From: CAZVWW01 sp964631265
Lineage (GTDB): Bacteria; Thermotogota; Thermotogae; MWEM01
DNA length: 22,172 bases
Direction of reading: 5' to 3'
Assembly: GCA_964631265.1 (NCBI GenBank)
Contig: CAZVWW010000027.1
Span: forward strand, 1 to 22,172
This document shows positions 16,201 to 22,172 of this stretch, piece after piece. Both the position numbers and the translations under genes were made by a program. How positions within the stretch are numbered: the stretch's first letter is position 1; each line of letters starts with the position of its first letter. The notes beneath the pieces are model-generated. The model had not been told where the DNA came from. It saw only the letters and a program-made list of their open reading frames with translations, and made no database searches.

Positions 16201-17788
16201 TCAACTCCTCCGTTGTACTGTAACCATAGTCACCTGAATAATCAAAGAAACCCTTCTCAATTCTGTTGGCGGGATACGCCGAATCGATGAATTCCAGCGT
16301 GTAATGCCCCGGGATCCCGGGCTTATAATCGAAAGAGACCTCCCCTTCATGGTTCGTCAAAAGGGTCTCTGTATGCACTGTCTCGTCTTTATGAATGACT
16401 CTCACTTCAATCTTCCGATCAGCCGTCCGGGCCCCTTTTTTGATGGTCTCAAGGAAGATATTGACATTCACGGTATCACCGTGTCGGATCCAGTAGTCCT
16501 CAAGTTCCGCTTTGAGACTGACATCAGAGGGGACGTACTTGAAAAACACCCTCTCGCTCACCTCGCGGCCCCCGGGACCGGTAACGGTTAAATTGTACTC
16601 ATAATGCTCAATACCATCGGCCAGAAGTGCCACCGAGCTCTCAAGGTGACCGTCTGACATGGCGGCGGAACGGATATCAAGGGTTTTGGCACTCATCCTG
16701 TCCTCATAATCGGGAAGAAGTGTGAGCTTCTCATGAACCGTCGCCTGGCTCACCATCTGTCCGAAATAATAAGTTGCCGATACAGAGAAACGGGGGCTTT
16801 CTCCCAGGCCGTAGACATCTTTGAACCCCTCCGTCTCAACCGTAAACGGGGGTTTCTGATAATCCGCAAGCTCTATATAGCGGTAAAAGGTCCGCTCACC
16901 ATACTGGATGCGGACATCATAATGCCCTCTCACAGCCTCTTCAACGGTTGGATGCCCGAACGCAAACCCGCCGGATTCATCAAACGAGATGCTCTCGTTG
17001 TAGATCGCAGTCCCCATTGGATCGGTTATGGTACAGGTCGCCTCACCACTGGTGATAAAACGTGATCGGACCCGGTCGAAGAGATAGGCCCTGGCCTTTA
17101 TCTCGTCACCCGGACGGTAAATAGGCTTGTCGGAAAGAAAGACCATCTTGAGGTTGCGTATGCCGGTTTCGGTTTCGGGATCGATCGTGAGATAGGCATT
17201 TCCCTCTGGGGTTTTCAAGAAGACCCTCTCCCCCTTGATCTTGTCCTTGCTCAGGTTGGTCGAAAGAACGCTGTTGATACTCCCGAGATGGATATCCCCT
17301 TCTTTTCCGGTGTAGACATCACCAAATTCAACCGGCTCCCCGGTTAAAGCATTCCACACCTTGATGCGGATCATCTCCCCCAGATCAACAACAACACCGT
17401 TGATATTCGTCTTTTCGAATATTGCATATTGCTTTTCATCCCCGTGCTGCAAGACCATGAAATAACCGCCGGTTTCGCCAAAAATATTGGCCGGAACGGT
17501 TTCACGCTGCCAGGTGGATTCAAGCTGGATATTGTAGGAAACAACCTGTTTTGACGTACTGTAATGCAGTCCGTCCTCGGAGAGATAATCCAGATAGGCC
17601 TTAAACGGATCGCTCAGCCTGTAGACATTTAACTCGACCGGCGTATCGAGTTTGTCCTCCGAAGTATAGATATGAAACGAATAATCCTCATTTGGACCGA
17701 CAACGTTAAAATCATCCATGTATATGTAGGAAAATGCGGACAGGAAAAACCCCAACACAAAAACCGTTAAAAACACCAATCTTCTCAT
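13259..17788 (-). CDS. Bacterial alpha-2-macroglobulin with thioester
   Basis: A 1509-residue secreted protease trap of the YfaS/COG2373 family. A signal peptide (LVFLTVFVLGFFLSAFS) without a lipobox Cys implies it is secreted or anchored otherwise, not a lipoprotein. Family blocks in order: the MG2 hallmark SDKPIYRPGDEIKARAYLF, further MG beta-sandwiches, the A2M domain (VQMPQNLTTWRARAIGIT), and the thioester motif YPYGCTEQ with Cys about residue 941. The alpha-toroid follows with HDGGWGWWRSGDSDAFMTAYV, then C-terminal MG/receptor-binding-like domains. CTEQ implies covalent capture of an attacking protease. No PBP1C gene is adjacent; the upstream DUF1175 gene is the usual partner of the YfaS type. 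The start is ATG at 17788, eight bases after GGGAG. Confidence 0.93.
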   Translation of the reverse strand: MRRLVFLTVFVLGFFLSAFSYIYMDDFNVVGPNEDYSFHIYTSEDKLDTPVELNVYRLSDPFKAYLDYLSEDGLHYSTSKQVVSYNIQLESTWQRETVPANIFGETGGYFMVLQHGDEKQYAIFEKTNINGVVVDLGEMIRIKVWNALTGEPVEFGDVYTGKEGDIHLGSINSVLSTNLSKDKIKGERVFLKTPEGNAYLTIDPETETGIRNLKMVFLSDKPIYRPGDEIKARAYLFDRVRSRFITSGEATCTITDPMGTAIYNESISFDESGGFAFGHPTVEEAVRGHYDVRIQYGERTFYRYIELADYQKPPFTVETEGFKDVYGLGESPRFSVSATYYFGQMVSQATVHEKLTLLPDYEDRMSAKTLDIRSAAMSDGHLESSVALLADGIEHYEYNLTVTGPGGREVSERVFFKYVPSDVSLKAELEDYWIRHGDTVNVNIFLETIKKGARTADRKIEVRVIHKDETVHTETLLTNHEGEVSFDYKPGIPGHYTLEFIDSAYPANRIEKGFFDYSGDYGYSTTEELTVIRNKETFVPGDLISLKVLSAFRSLNCFAVIDFGNSVTMKNIRLRDYRADLSFILPEDTNRDPLKIDLYSFYGGKRIHQQVNLPVNLARFKLDMGLTLPERIRPGDHIDVGVSMKDEKGNEQNGFVTLNIIDQSLLDLYGEDDWKRVLNPLMSPPSNYRVSDFNPYSFFSSVRREMSRFEYDSPETLAQTKAASLGKSINVRSDFSDSAVWLPALLVDGSLITEVQMPQNLTTWRARAIGITESGRRGYVSGKFLSTLDVTVKPVFPKFLIAGDTVRLGVNVGNTSGEERIFEVYLSTGAFYREQTLTLPDKANSIVWFDFDVPNTAEKESLEYEIGAVSGDEGDKMVDDIPLRPRAFVKNKGSAGIASKEQSAFSYRAPVESEIEITLSAALEEELLAALRYLLGYPYGCTEQTVSSFLPALAYIDVLQKGGGAEENSGSPVFEKINDITKKAKQRLYAFQQHDGGWGWWRSGDSDAFMTAYVMYTFYKLEEMASAEESVYDVNDSSFNRGLEALRSFASEDTEEHLFSRYVLALLDPSYTMVLTNRDSLSAKLFLAHVMVERGQKGVAGNLLDDILGEGNVYNDMYKVDFDRSSYFVNQLQLNALLFELMIKADYAGERLHQLFNYLYNKKTGDYWHSTKDTAFTVMALSHFLNSGDDSFRYNLNGDIPRNGGLTWPSTGTLSRGETTTLNFNLKEGETVELFLDASEGLMWKMNARQTWNPLEIKEATDNRISRHFEVRKTVKSYDAAGGISYRNIYVPLDTDVVPGWIRDYSEDNPPDNNALKPVEIRTFTVHTTPGRELGSLMINGSDTGLKMSASTRVMGMSPTSLLLSHNPWNYEKGLYEVFFISNDSGLRVGDRIRTTFEIDLPLRLNWAALEEWLPSCFVQDDAYPADWYGGKYFGTRPWLTGYSTSHVEERYDRTTAFFSRMDQGNAIYQNNYRIISAGEFLFPPARLFEMYNENTDLVVPGKVLQIGP

Positions 17789-17821
17789 AGAGACCACTCC
17801 CAATGTATATAGAATACGATT

Positions 17822-18733
17822 TCAATCATTCAAAAACCTAAACCGGTAAACCCCCAGGAAGTTCGGGTTCTCTTTAACCGGCTGCCATACAAGAGGAGCC
17901 GCATTCAAATAGTCCTCCATTTTCCACAGCCTCATAAACCCGTCTGAATCATCAGTGGGGCCGGTATGGTAGACAACCCCCTCTTCCGTATAGATCACAG
18001 AGTGATACGGAAAGACGTGATCCTGGGGATGATAGAAAAAAAACAGATCCCCCTTTTTGGCGGCAGTCCGGTCCCGGCCAATCAGCTCACACGTATGCAA
18101 AAGCAGATTCCTCGCATCGGCAAAGCCTTGAAAACCGTCCATTGTGTTGAAAAAGCGCGACCCGAGAACGGGAATATCGGGATAATTAAAAGCAGAAACA
18201 TCCCCCTCATACGCGGCCCTTAAACCGGTTTCACGGCTCCACGAACCATCGTGCACCTTCAAGGCCTCAATAACACTGTACCGGATCAGCCCGGAACAAT
18301 CCCGGTGAAACCAGTTGTCCGAGGGAGTGGCTTTCTGAGACATGGCAATGTAGACCATCCAGTCCCGAAAGACGGAACAATCCCTCCCGTAAAGCTCCGC
18401 GACATCCGGATAACCATCATTGTCCTCATCCGGGGAATGAAGCGCCACTGTAAAAGACAGGACATTTTGATGATCAAAAAGGCCGGGTCTGGCGTAAAAG
18501 ATCCTCACAGCCGGTGATGTCAGTTTTAAAGTCAGTTCGCCTTTTTTTCTAATAACAAGATCAGCACCATCTATCCTAAGAACCTTGTAAAAAAAAGGCA
18601 TCGATACCTGGCAATATTCCCCAACGCCACCGGGTCTTTTAAGCAATTCCGGGTGCAAAACATGATTAAAAAGAAGATAAAAGATGAGGGTCAACGTCAC
18701 CGGTAACACACTCAACACAGCAAGCCTTTTCAC
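17822..18733 (-). CDS. DUF1175 (YfaT-like) protein with NlpC/P60-like motifs
   Basis: A 303-residue exported protein of the family encoded next to YfaS-type alpha-2-macroglobulins. The N terminus is a signal peptide or anchor (LAVLSVLPVTLTLIFYLLF). A calcium-loop-like motif, DEDNDGYPDVAELYGRDC, precedes the main domain. That domain reads like NlpC/P60: RDCSGLIRY with C146, GDLFFFYHP, YHSVIY with H244, and VVYHTGP with H256, a Cys-His-His set in the right order. A cysteine peptidase or amidase role is therefore inferred, not established. The start is GTG at 18733 after GGAAGTGAT; upstream codons run into the divergent promoter and murC and have no signal sequence. The A2M gene follows after 33 bases. 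Confidence 0.8.
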   Translation of the reverse strand: MKRLAVLSVLPVTLTLIFYLLFNHVLHPELLKRPGGVGEYCQVSMPFFYKVLRIDGADLVIRKKGELTLKLTSPAVRIFYARPGLFDHQNVLSFTVALHSPDEDNDGYPDVAELYGRDCSVFRDWMVYIAMSQKATPSDNWFHRDCSGLIRYSVIEALKVHDGSWSRETGLRAAYEGDVSAFNYPDIPVLGSRFFNTMDGFQGFADARNLLLHTCELIGRDRTAAKKGDLFFFYHPQDHVFPYHSVIYTEEGVVYHTGPTDDSDGFMRLWKMEDYLNAAPLVWQPVKENPNFLGVYRFRFLND

Positions 18734-18752
18734 ACCATCACTTCCCGTTATG

Positions 18753-18761
18753 ATTATATCA
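18753..18761 (-). promoter_or_regulatory. Extended -10 promoter for the DUF1175-A2M-SLH operon
   Basis: TGATATAAT on the minus strand is a full extended -10 element with a consensus hexamer. No clear -35 is visible at 17 bases. A start about seven bases downstream gives a leader of roughly 13 bases that still holds GGAAGTGAT and leads to the GTG at 18733. Confidence 0.6.
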
Positions 18762-18780
18762 CAAGGGAAAATCGAATTTA

Positions 18781-18789
18781 TGGTAGAAT
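18781..18789 (+). promoter_or_regulatory. Candidate extended -10 promoter for murC
   Basis: TGGTAGAAT on the plus strand fits TGn followed by TAGAAT, one base from TATAAT. It lies back to back with the minus-strand promoter, 19 bases away. A start near 18796 gives a leader of about 30 bases containing GAGGTG before the TTG of murC. No convincing -35 is present. Confidence 0.45.
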
Positions 18790-18826
18790 AAGGCGGAAGT
18801 TGAATAAGACATGAGGTGGTGTGGAT

Positions 18827-20137
18827 TTGGAAAAGGTCCATTTCATAGGTATCAGCGGAATAGGAATGAGTGGAGTCGCCCTCTTTGCTCATTTCACAGG
18901 GTATCGGGTAAGTGGCAGTACAGACAAAGAAAATCAACTTACCCGGAGAATGAGGTCGATCACAACAGAAGACCAAAACACAATAACGATCACGACCGGC
19001 CACAGGAAGGAAAATGTGAAGAATCCGGACATCGTCGTCTACACGCCGGCCGTCGCCGGGAACAACCCCGAGATGGTTGAGGCACGACAAAAAGAAATAC
19101 GCTGTATTCCAAGGCTGTGTTTTTTGAAGGAACTCCTGAACCGGCAGGACAAGACGGTGATCGGTATAACCGGTACAGACGGGAAGACGACAACAACCGC
19201 AATGCTCTCACACATCCTGAAAAAGAACGGAAACGATCCGACCACTATCCTCGGCGGCAAACATGAGGATTTGGCCTATGACAATTTCCATTATGGCACC
19301 GGTCCGGTTGTAGCTGAGATAGACGAAAGCGATGGCTATCTCAAAGATGTCCGAACGGATCTGGCCGTTGTCACCAATCTGAGAGGAGACCATCTCGAGC
19401 ATTACGCACAGGATTTCACAAAATATCGCGCCTCCATGATGCGCTTTGTCGAAAATGCCGATCGCTCCCTTTTACCAACCGGACTGGAGAACGGCGTTGA
19501 CAACGCCATAACATTTGACGAGGAGACTTACAGAGACCGGTTTGACAACCTGGAGATCTTCCTGAACCCCTACACCAGGATAAACGCCACTTGCGCCATC
19601 AAAGCGGCGGAGATGAACGGCATCGCAGTTTCCGACGCAATCGGGGCGCTCGAGTCGTTTGAAAACGTTGACAGAAGACTCTCACTACGCTATCACAAGA
19701 ACGGATTAACCATCATCGATGATTATGCGCATACCCCCGTTGAGATAGCGTTCACCGTCAACAGCCTGAGAAAGAAGTGGCCCGGGGCGAAACTCATCCT
19801 CGCGTTCGAGGCCCACCGCTACACCCGGCTGAAACGGGATATGAATAAATTTGCAGATGTCCTGGCTTCTTCCACCATCGACCATCTCATTGTGCTCCCT
19901 GTCTTTTCCGCCTACGAAGAGAAAAAACCGGAAGCCTTCAGACTTTTTCTTGATCGTATGAGGGCAATAAGAAAGTCGATCGCCATCTGCAGCAACCCCG
20001 ATGAGATCCTGACCACCCTCCTGAAAACAGCCGGTGGAGAAACAGTGCTATTGTTTGTCGGGGCCGGGAACAGCTCGCGGCAGGCCAAGGAAGTTACAGC
20101 TCTATGTGAAAAAAAGAAACTTTTTTTAACAAAGTAA
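18827..20137 (+). CDS. murC: UDP-N-acetylmuramate--L-alanine ligase
   Basis: A 436-residue Mur ligase that adds L-Ala to UDP-MurNAc in cytoplasmic peptidoglycan precursor synthesis. The N-terminal Rossmann motif is VHFIGISGIGMSG, the P-loop GTDGKTTTT (K120), the metal-site Glu in VVAEIDESDG, and RGDHLEHY carries the conserved His. VDRRLSLRYH and IIDDYAHTP hold the Arg and Asp of the family, and the C-terminal domain shows AHRYTRLKRD and LFVGAGN. The GxHNxxNA block is changed to NPYTRINA, and the central domain before it is shortened. The TTG at 18827 is preferred because GAGGTG lies eight bases upstream; the GTG at 18821 is only two bases from it. Spacing to the hydA promoter is a few bases. 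Confidence 0.93.
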   Translation: MEKVHFIGISGIGMSGVALFAHFTGYRVSGSTDKENQLTRRMRSITTEDQNTITITTGHRKENVKNPDIVVYTPAVAGNNPEMVEARQKEIRCIPRLCFLKELLNRQDKTVIGITGTDGKTTTTAMLSHILKKNGNDPTTILGGKHEDLAYDNFHYGTGPVVAEIDESDGYLKDVRTDLAVVTNLRGDHLEHYAQDFTKYRASMMRFVENADRSLLPTGLENGVDNAITFDEETYRDRFDNLEIFLNPYTRINATCAIKAAEMNGIAVSDAIGALESFENVDRRLSLRYHKNGLTIIDDYAHTPVEIAFTVNSLRKKWPGAKLILAFEAHRYTRLKRDMNKFADVLASSTIDHLIVLPVFSAYEEKKPEAFRLFLDRMRAIRKSIAICSNPDEILTTLLKTAGGETVLLFVGAGNSSRQAKEVTALCEKKKLFLTK

Positions 20138-20141
20138 TCGC

Positions 20142-20171
20142 TTGACAGTTGATGCACCAATACATTATAAT
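20142..20171 (+). promoter_or_regulatory. Near-consensus sigma-A promoter of hydA
   Basis: A perfect TTGACA (20142-20147) and a perfect TATAAT (20166-20171) are separated by 18 bases, just behind the murC stop. A transcription start near 20178 gives a leader of about 66 bases. The -10 is embedded in a six-base inverted repeat, TACATT/AATGTA (20161-20178). Confidence 0.88.
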
Positions 20172-20189
20172 AAATGTAGTAATAGAGCG

Positions 20190-20209
20190 GGTTAGCAATG
20201 GTTAACAAT
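20190..20209 (+). repeat. Tandem 10-bp direct repeat in the hydA leader, candidate operator
   Basis: GGTTAGCAAT is followed at once by GGTTAACAAT, differing at one base. The repeats lie about 12-31 bases downstream of the predicted transcription start, one helical turn apart, where a bound protein could block transcription. Each unit holds TTARCAA, similar to the TTAACAA half-site of Rex operators, but in direct rather than inverted orientation. Confidence 0.5.
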
Positions 20210-20243
20210 TATAAATATGATTATATTTGAGGAGGGGATTTTT

Positions 20244-22004
20244 TTGGCTACGGTTCAGATTACGATAAACGGCCGTAACTGCGAAGTGCCTGATAATGTC
20301 ACAGTTCTTGAGGCATGTAAGAAGGCAGGCGTAGACGTACCAACACTTTGTTATCATCCCAGATTGGAATCCACCGGAGGCTGCCGAATGTGTGTAGTCG
20401 AAGTTGAAGGTGCAAGGAACCTCCAACCTGCATGTGTCACCATGGTAAGAGATGGTATGGAGATAAATACGACATCAGACCGGGTTTACAATGCGAGGAA
20501 ACTCAACCTGGCCCTCATACTTTCGAGACATCCAAATGATTGTATGACATGTGAATCGAACGGAAAATGCGAATTGCAGGATTTGATTTACAGCTATGAC
20601 GTTGAACCCATCTTTCCACAGGGAACAGTGGAGAAACACGAATATGACGACAGTTCACCTTCCATCGTCCGCGACCTGGACAAATGCATCGCCTGTACAA
20701 GATGTGTCAGAGCTTGTGCGGACCTTCAGGGAATGAACATATACGGTATGGCCGACAGAGGGTATGAAACCCTTCCCCTTACCGCATTTGATCTCCCCTT
20801 GAACGATACGGACTGCATTAACTGCGGACAGTGCTCCCTTTTCTGTCCCGTGGGCGCAATTACCGAGAACTCGGCTGTAAGAGAAGCAAAACGGACACTT
20901 GAAAAACATGACAAAGTCCTTGTCGTCCAGACAGCACCGGCAACAAGGGTGGCGATCAGTGAAGAAGTCGGCATGAAACCCGGGGATATCTCAACCGGCC
21001 AGATGGTTGCCGCGTTGAAAGAACTCGGTTTCGATTACGTCTTCGACACCAACTTCTCAGCCGACTTGACCATCATGGAGGAAGGATCGGAACTGCTCGG
21101 CAGAGTCAAGGAGGGCGGACCATTCCCCATGTTCACCTCATGCTGCCCGGGTTGGATCAACCTGATGGAGAAGAAATATCCGCAGTACAAAGACAACGTC
21201 TCATCGGCGAAATCCCCGCAGCAGATGCTGGGACCGGTTATCAAGACCTATTTTGCCGATCAGGTTGGCGTGAAGCCGGAAGACGTCTTCAGTGTTTCCA
21301 TCATGCCCTGTACGGCAAAGAAAGACGAGGCAAAGAGACCACAGCACGCCATGGAAAACGGCGATCCCTACGTTGATCTCGTTCTGACAACACGCGAACT
21401 TGGCAAGCTGATCAAGCTTCAGAAGATACCGTTCGCCTCCCTTGATGAGCGGGAATACGACGATCCGCTTGGTGAATCAACGGGTGCCGCAGCTATATTC
21501 GGTGCTACCGGCGGTGTTATGGAGGCAGCCCTCAGGACGGCTTATGAACTTGGAACCGGAAAGCCCCTTCCGAAGGTCGATTTTGACCCCGCAAGAGGCC
21601 TGGAAGGCATCAAAGAAGCTTCTATCGACTTCAACGGGACTGAATTCAAGATAGCCATCGCCAATGGCGGGGAGAACGCCAGAAAACTCGTCGAAAAGAT
21701 AGATCGTGGCGAGGTCTTCTACCACTTTGTCGAAATCATGGCCTGTCCCGGCGGTTGTATCGGCGGCGGCGGAGAGCCTTACAGTCTTGACGGGGAGATC
21801 CTTCAGAAGCGGACCAACGGGATATACAACATCGATGAAACGAAACAGATCCGAAAATCCCACGAGAACCCGTCCATCACAAAACTGTACGACAAGTTCC
21901 TGGAAAAACCACTCAGCCACAAGGCCCATGAATTACTCCACACCCACTACACCGATCGTTCCGGAGAGAAAGCGGCCAAAAAGGAAAAAGCAGCGAAAGA
22001 ATAA
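20244..22004 (+). CDS. hydA: [FeFe] hydrogenase catalytic subunit (M3-type domain layout)
   Basis: A 586-residue cytoplasmic iron-iron hydrogenase that interconverts protons and H2. Clusters in order: plant-type 2Fe-2S (C36, C47, C50, C64), His-Cys3 4Fe-4S (H96, C100, C103, C109), and two 4Fe-4S (C148/151/154/158 and C191/194/197/201). H-cluster motifs are TSCCPGW (C300, C301), MPCTAKKDEA (C356) and MACPGGCIGGGGEP (C501, C505), so all ligands are present and the enzyme should be active. The C terminus keeps HELLHTHYTDR and ends in a Lys/Glu tail. The start is TTG at 20244, about seven bases after GAGGAGGGG; the ATG at 20217 has no Shine-Dalgarno. No hydB, hydC or maturase genes are nearby and a terminator follows. 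It may act with ferredoxin alone or join a complex encoded elsewhere. Confidence 0.97.
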   Translation: MATVQITINGRNCEVPDNVTVLEACKKAGVDVPTLCYHPRLESTGGCRMCVVEVEGARNLQPACVTMVRDGMEINTTSDRVYNARKLNLALILSRHPNDCMTCESNGKCELQDLIYSYDVEPIFPQGTVEKHEYDDSSPSIVRDLDKCIACTRCVRACADLQGMNIYGMADRGYETLPLTAFDLPLNDTDCINCGQCSLFCPVGAITENSAVREAKRTLEKHDKVLVVQTAPATRVAISEEVGMKPGDISTGQMVAALKELGFDYVFDTNFSADLTIMEEGSELLGRVKEGGPFPMFTSCCPGWINLMEKKYPQYKDNVSSAKSPQQMLGPVIKTYFADQVGVKPEDVFSVSIMPCTAKKDEAKRPQHAMENGDPYVDLVLTTRELGKLIKLQKIPFASLDEREYDDPLGESTGAAAIFGATGGVMEAALRTAYELGTGKPLPKVDFDPARGLEGIKEASIDFNGTEFKIAIANGGENARKLVEKIDRGEVFYHFVEIMACPGGCIGGGGEPYSLDGEILQKRTNGIYNIDETKQIRKSHENPSITKLYDKFLEKPLSHKAHELLHTHYTDRSGEKAAKKEKAAKE

Positions 22005-22030
22005 GCTTTTGAACGACAGACTCTAATAGA

Positions 22031-22067
22031 AAAAAAGTGTGCCTGCCAAAAACAGGCACACTTTTTT
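22031..22067. terminator. Strong intrinsic terminator after hydA
   Basis: A perfect nine-base stem, GTGTGCCTG/CAGGCACAC, with a seven-base loop, is preceded by A6 and followed by T6. It lies 26 bases after the hydA stop. The flanking A and T runs make it able to work in both directions, so a minus-strand gene could end against it from the right. Confidence 0.95.
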
Positions 22068-22069
22068 AT

Positions 22070-22172
22070 TTAAATTAATGTAGGGGCTTGGTGAATAACC
22101 TTCCCGGTCTCGCACCGACTCCCCCTGATTTTGTCCCTCTGATTTGTTTTATTCATACTGAAAAAGGGAAGA
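22070..22172 (-). other. Terminal stretch: possible C-terminal fragment of a minus-strand ORF, doubtful
   Basis: After the terminator the minus strand is open from the window edge to a TAA at 22070-22072. It includes an ATG followed by a basic peptide (MNKTNQRDKIRG, then CETGKVIHQAPTLI). The position just beyond a bidirectional terminator would suit a convergent gene end, but I recognise no family and the stretch is too short to test. The imperfect tandem CCCCTGATTTTGT/CCCTCTGATTTGT suggests it may instead be a dispersed non-coding repeat. Confidence 0.2.

Noticed and set aside
17806..17833. Possible separate promoter for A2M (TTGAAT, 16 bases, TATATA)
   Set aside because: The predicted transcript start would fall inside the GGGAG Shine-Dalgarno of A2M, so it is probably chance AT-rich sequence at the end of the DUF1175 gene.
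18734..19090. Upstream in-frame extension of the DUF1175 protein through the promoter region into murC
   Set aside because: The extension overlaps murC antisense, lacks a signal sequence and would place the clear signal segment internally; GTG at 18733 explains the gene better.
20109..20127. Perfect A7G-AAA-CT7 inverted repeat near the end of murC as an intrinsic terminator
   Set aside because: The stem has a single G-C pair and lies within the last murC codons (poly-Lys, Leu, Phe); it is too weak to call, though it may slow polymerase before the hydA promoter.

Overview
The window is chromosomal housekeeping DNA of moderate GC from a bacterium, with one scaffold gap (100 Ns at 2463-2562). 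Several traits point to the Thermotogota or a close, probably uncultured relative. The order gyrB - ftsQ-like - ftsA - ftsZ - pilB/gspE matches what I remember of Thermotoga maritima. FtsZ is short and has a DIPAVFR-type tail. MurC has a GTDGKTTTT P-loop. There is also a small SLH/coiled-coil/C-terminal-TM protein resembling Thermotoga Omp-alpha. This placement is inference from memory, not from a search.

Layout. (1) 1-509, plus strand: the end of fabD and a complete acpP, closed by a bidirectional terminator (532-569). (2) 575-18733, minus strand: eleven genes in one direction. In transcription order they are a DUF1175 protein, a giant alpha-2-macroglobulin (A2M), an SLH/coiled-coil envelope protein, dciA-like, gyrB, ftsQ-like, ftsA, ftsZ, a gspE/pilB ATPase, a single-pass membrane protein of unknown function and an HD phosphohydrolase. 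After these come the scaffold gap, a nucleotide-sugar dehydratase whose start is lost in the gap, and an orphan FAD-binding subunit of the molybdenum-hydroxylase type. Most junctions are tight or overlapping, and Shine-Dalgarno (SD) sequences often sit in the preceding stop codon, so translational coupling is likely. (3) 18734-18826: a short divergent promoter region. (4) 18827-22004, plus strand: murC, then hydA ([FeFe] hydrogenase) with its own near-consensus promoter and a strong terminator. No stretch above 300 bases lacks a gene.

How the genes fit together. dciA/gyrB (replication, supercoiling), ftsQ/ftsA/ftsZ (division) and gspE (type II secretion/type IV pilus motor) form one cluster. 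The DUF1175-A2M-SLH cluster looks like a surface protease-defence unit. DUF1175 is the YfaT family, a known partner of YfaS-type A2M, and this copy shows NlpC/P60-like Cys/His motifs plus a calcium-loop-like motif. hydA stands alone and is probably regulated separately, because a tandem 10-bp direct repeat lies just downstream of its promoter.

Start codons are unusually varied. By SD spacing I chose TTG for ftsZ, murC and hydA, GTG for ftsQ, the SLH gene and DUF1175, and an ATT for gspE. The most notable points are the ATT start of gspE, the motif content of the DUF1175-A2M-SLH cluster, a MurC lacking one Mur-ligase invariant Asn, and the candidate operator at hydA. I see no mobile element, CRISPR array or RNA gene.
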